Positions 63,391-64,000 of a stretch of DNA of 64,000 bases are shown here, piece by piece. The notes beneath the pieces are model-generated. The model saw only the letters and a program-made list of their open reading frames with translations. It had not been told where the DNA came from and did no database searches. Source of the stretch: Haemonchus contortus (lineage: Eukaryota > Nematoda > Chromadorea > Rhabditida > Trichostrongylidae); the NCBI GenBank assembly GCA_000469685.2, contig LS997563.1:8604350-8668349 (forward strand). Reading direction: 5' to 3'. Every line of letters starts with the position of its first letter. Position 1 is the stretch's first letter. The position numbers and the translations under genes were made by a program.

Positions 63391-64000
63391 TGGGTTGTAA
63401 CATAAGTTCGTAGAGTTTTTTCACAAAGATTTATTTGAAGCGAAACAAAACAATTATAATAATAAATTAACCAATAATGTATCCTCCGTTACTATTCACG
63501 ACCTCCTCCCATCTCTCGACCAATTTGTTGATCCCGATTCGCCAAAGAACTGCCGTTGTGGTGTCGAAGAAGATGTTGGGCCAGTTTTTAAGATCCTCTT
63601 CACCATCGGAGAAACATCCCTCATCTGGTTTGACAGAGAGCAGAAAGGTGATAGTCCGTAGGTGCATGATCCGGAGAGTACGGTGGCTGCTGAAGAACCT
63701 CCCATTCAAGCTCTTGGAGTGCTAATTTGACGACTTGGGCAATATGGGGCCTGGTGTTGTCGTGGAGCAAGATGACTTAACCACGTCTGCAAGGTCTTTT
63801 CGACCGAATAGCCTCATTGACACTGTTCAGCCGAGCAATGTAAACCTCCTTGTTGACAGTGGCGTTTCGTTCGAGCAGTTTCCCAGTGCACCATGCCTAC
63901 CCAGTCCCACCAAACGCAGATCATGACCTTTTTTTGGGTGAAGATCTTGTTTGACTCTCGGCTTCGGCGCCTTTCCTGTGGCCACCCACACCTTTCAGTA
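63391..64000 (-). mobile_element. Mariner-family transposon, one end inside the window
   Basis: The left boundary is TA followed by TGGGTTGTAACATAAGTTCG, a mariner-like terminal sequence, then the 3' end of a transposase read on the reverse strand. It continues past the window edge, so the other end and target duplication cannot be checked. Confidence 0.8.
63440..63960 (-). pseudogene. Mariner transposase, C-terminal part, inactivated
   Basis: Reverse-strand pieces match the mariner DD34D enzyme: WWDWVGMVHWE, then KEVYIARLNSVNEAIRSKRP, the second catalytic aspartate in LLHDNTRPHIAQ, and YSPDHAPTDYHL holding the third. A one-base insertion follows the WWDWVGMVHWE segment near 63885, a TAA lies before the LLHDN segment near 63777, and further frame changes follow near 63620. 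The N-terminal DNA-binding part is outside the window. The element cannot encode an active enzyme. Confidence 0.85.

Overview
This window is eukaryotic and fits a parasitic strongylid nematode, most likely hookworm-like. The genes are split by introns that mostly begin GTAAG/GTGAG and end in the short nematode acceptor TTTTCAG. Several start codons sit just behind an unpaired TTTCAG/TTATAG-type acceptor, as expected for spliced-leader trans-splicing. The genes are small, AATAAA signals follow stop codons, and the DNA between is rich in fold-back elements, SINEs and Tc1/mariner remnants. Most long open frames here are noise. I built gene models by matching splice sites, reading phase and protein motifs by eye, so exon borders are predictions.

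Layout. 1-14.2 kb is gene-poor, with a GTCT microsatellite and a ~128-bp tandem repeat at 3.6-4.5 kb. 14.2-21.3 kb holds a cluster of an unrecognised nematode family: two forward genes with a proline-rich N-terminus, a basic linker and one membrane helix near the C-terminus, plus a reverse-strand final exon of the same type between them. 22.5-27 kb carries two secreted-protein genes (76 and 222 residues). 28.1-29.6 kb is a dead Tc1-like transposon with intact ends. 30.8-32.5 kb is a reverse gene for a 160-residue acidic protein starting with a myristoylation signal; its large intron is full of fold-back elements. 32.5-42.7 kb has only satellites and a small fold-back.

42.8-43.1 kb is a candidate 70-residue gene running tail-to-tail into a 12-exon reverse gene (43.6-48.1 kb) for an APMAP / strictosidine-synthase-like beta-propeller protein. 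50.8-55.5 kb is a 13-exon reverse gene for an SLC22-type organic cation transporter in which the exon for transmembrane helix 7 could not be found. 55.5-62.3 kb is gene-poor and contains a diverged large inverted repeat and two tRNA-derived SINE copies. At the right edge, the first cysteines of a TIL-type protease-inhibitor domain are encoded by an exon whose downstream intron is invaded, 25 bp past the splice donor, by a decayed mariner element that runs off the window.

The genes do not form a pathway. The most interesting parts are the clustered proline-rich single-helix family, the small myristoylated protein, and repeated invasion of introns by related fold-back elements.
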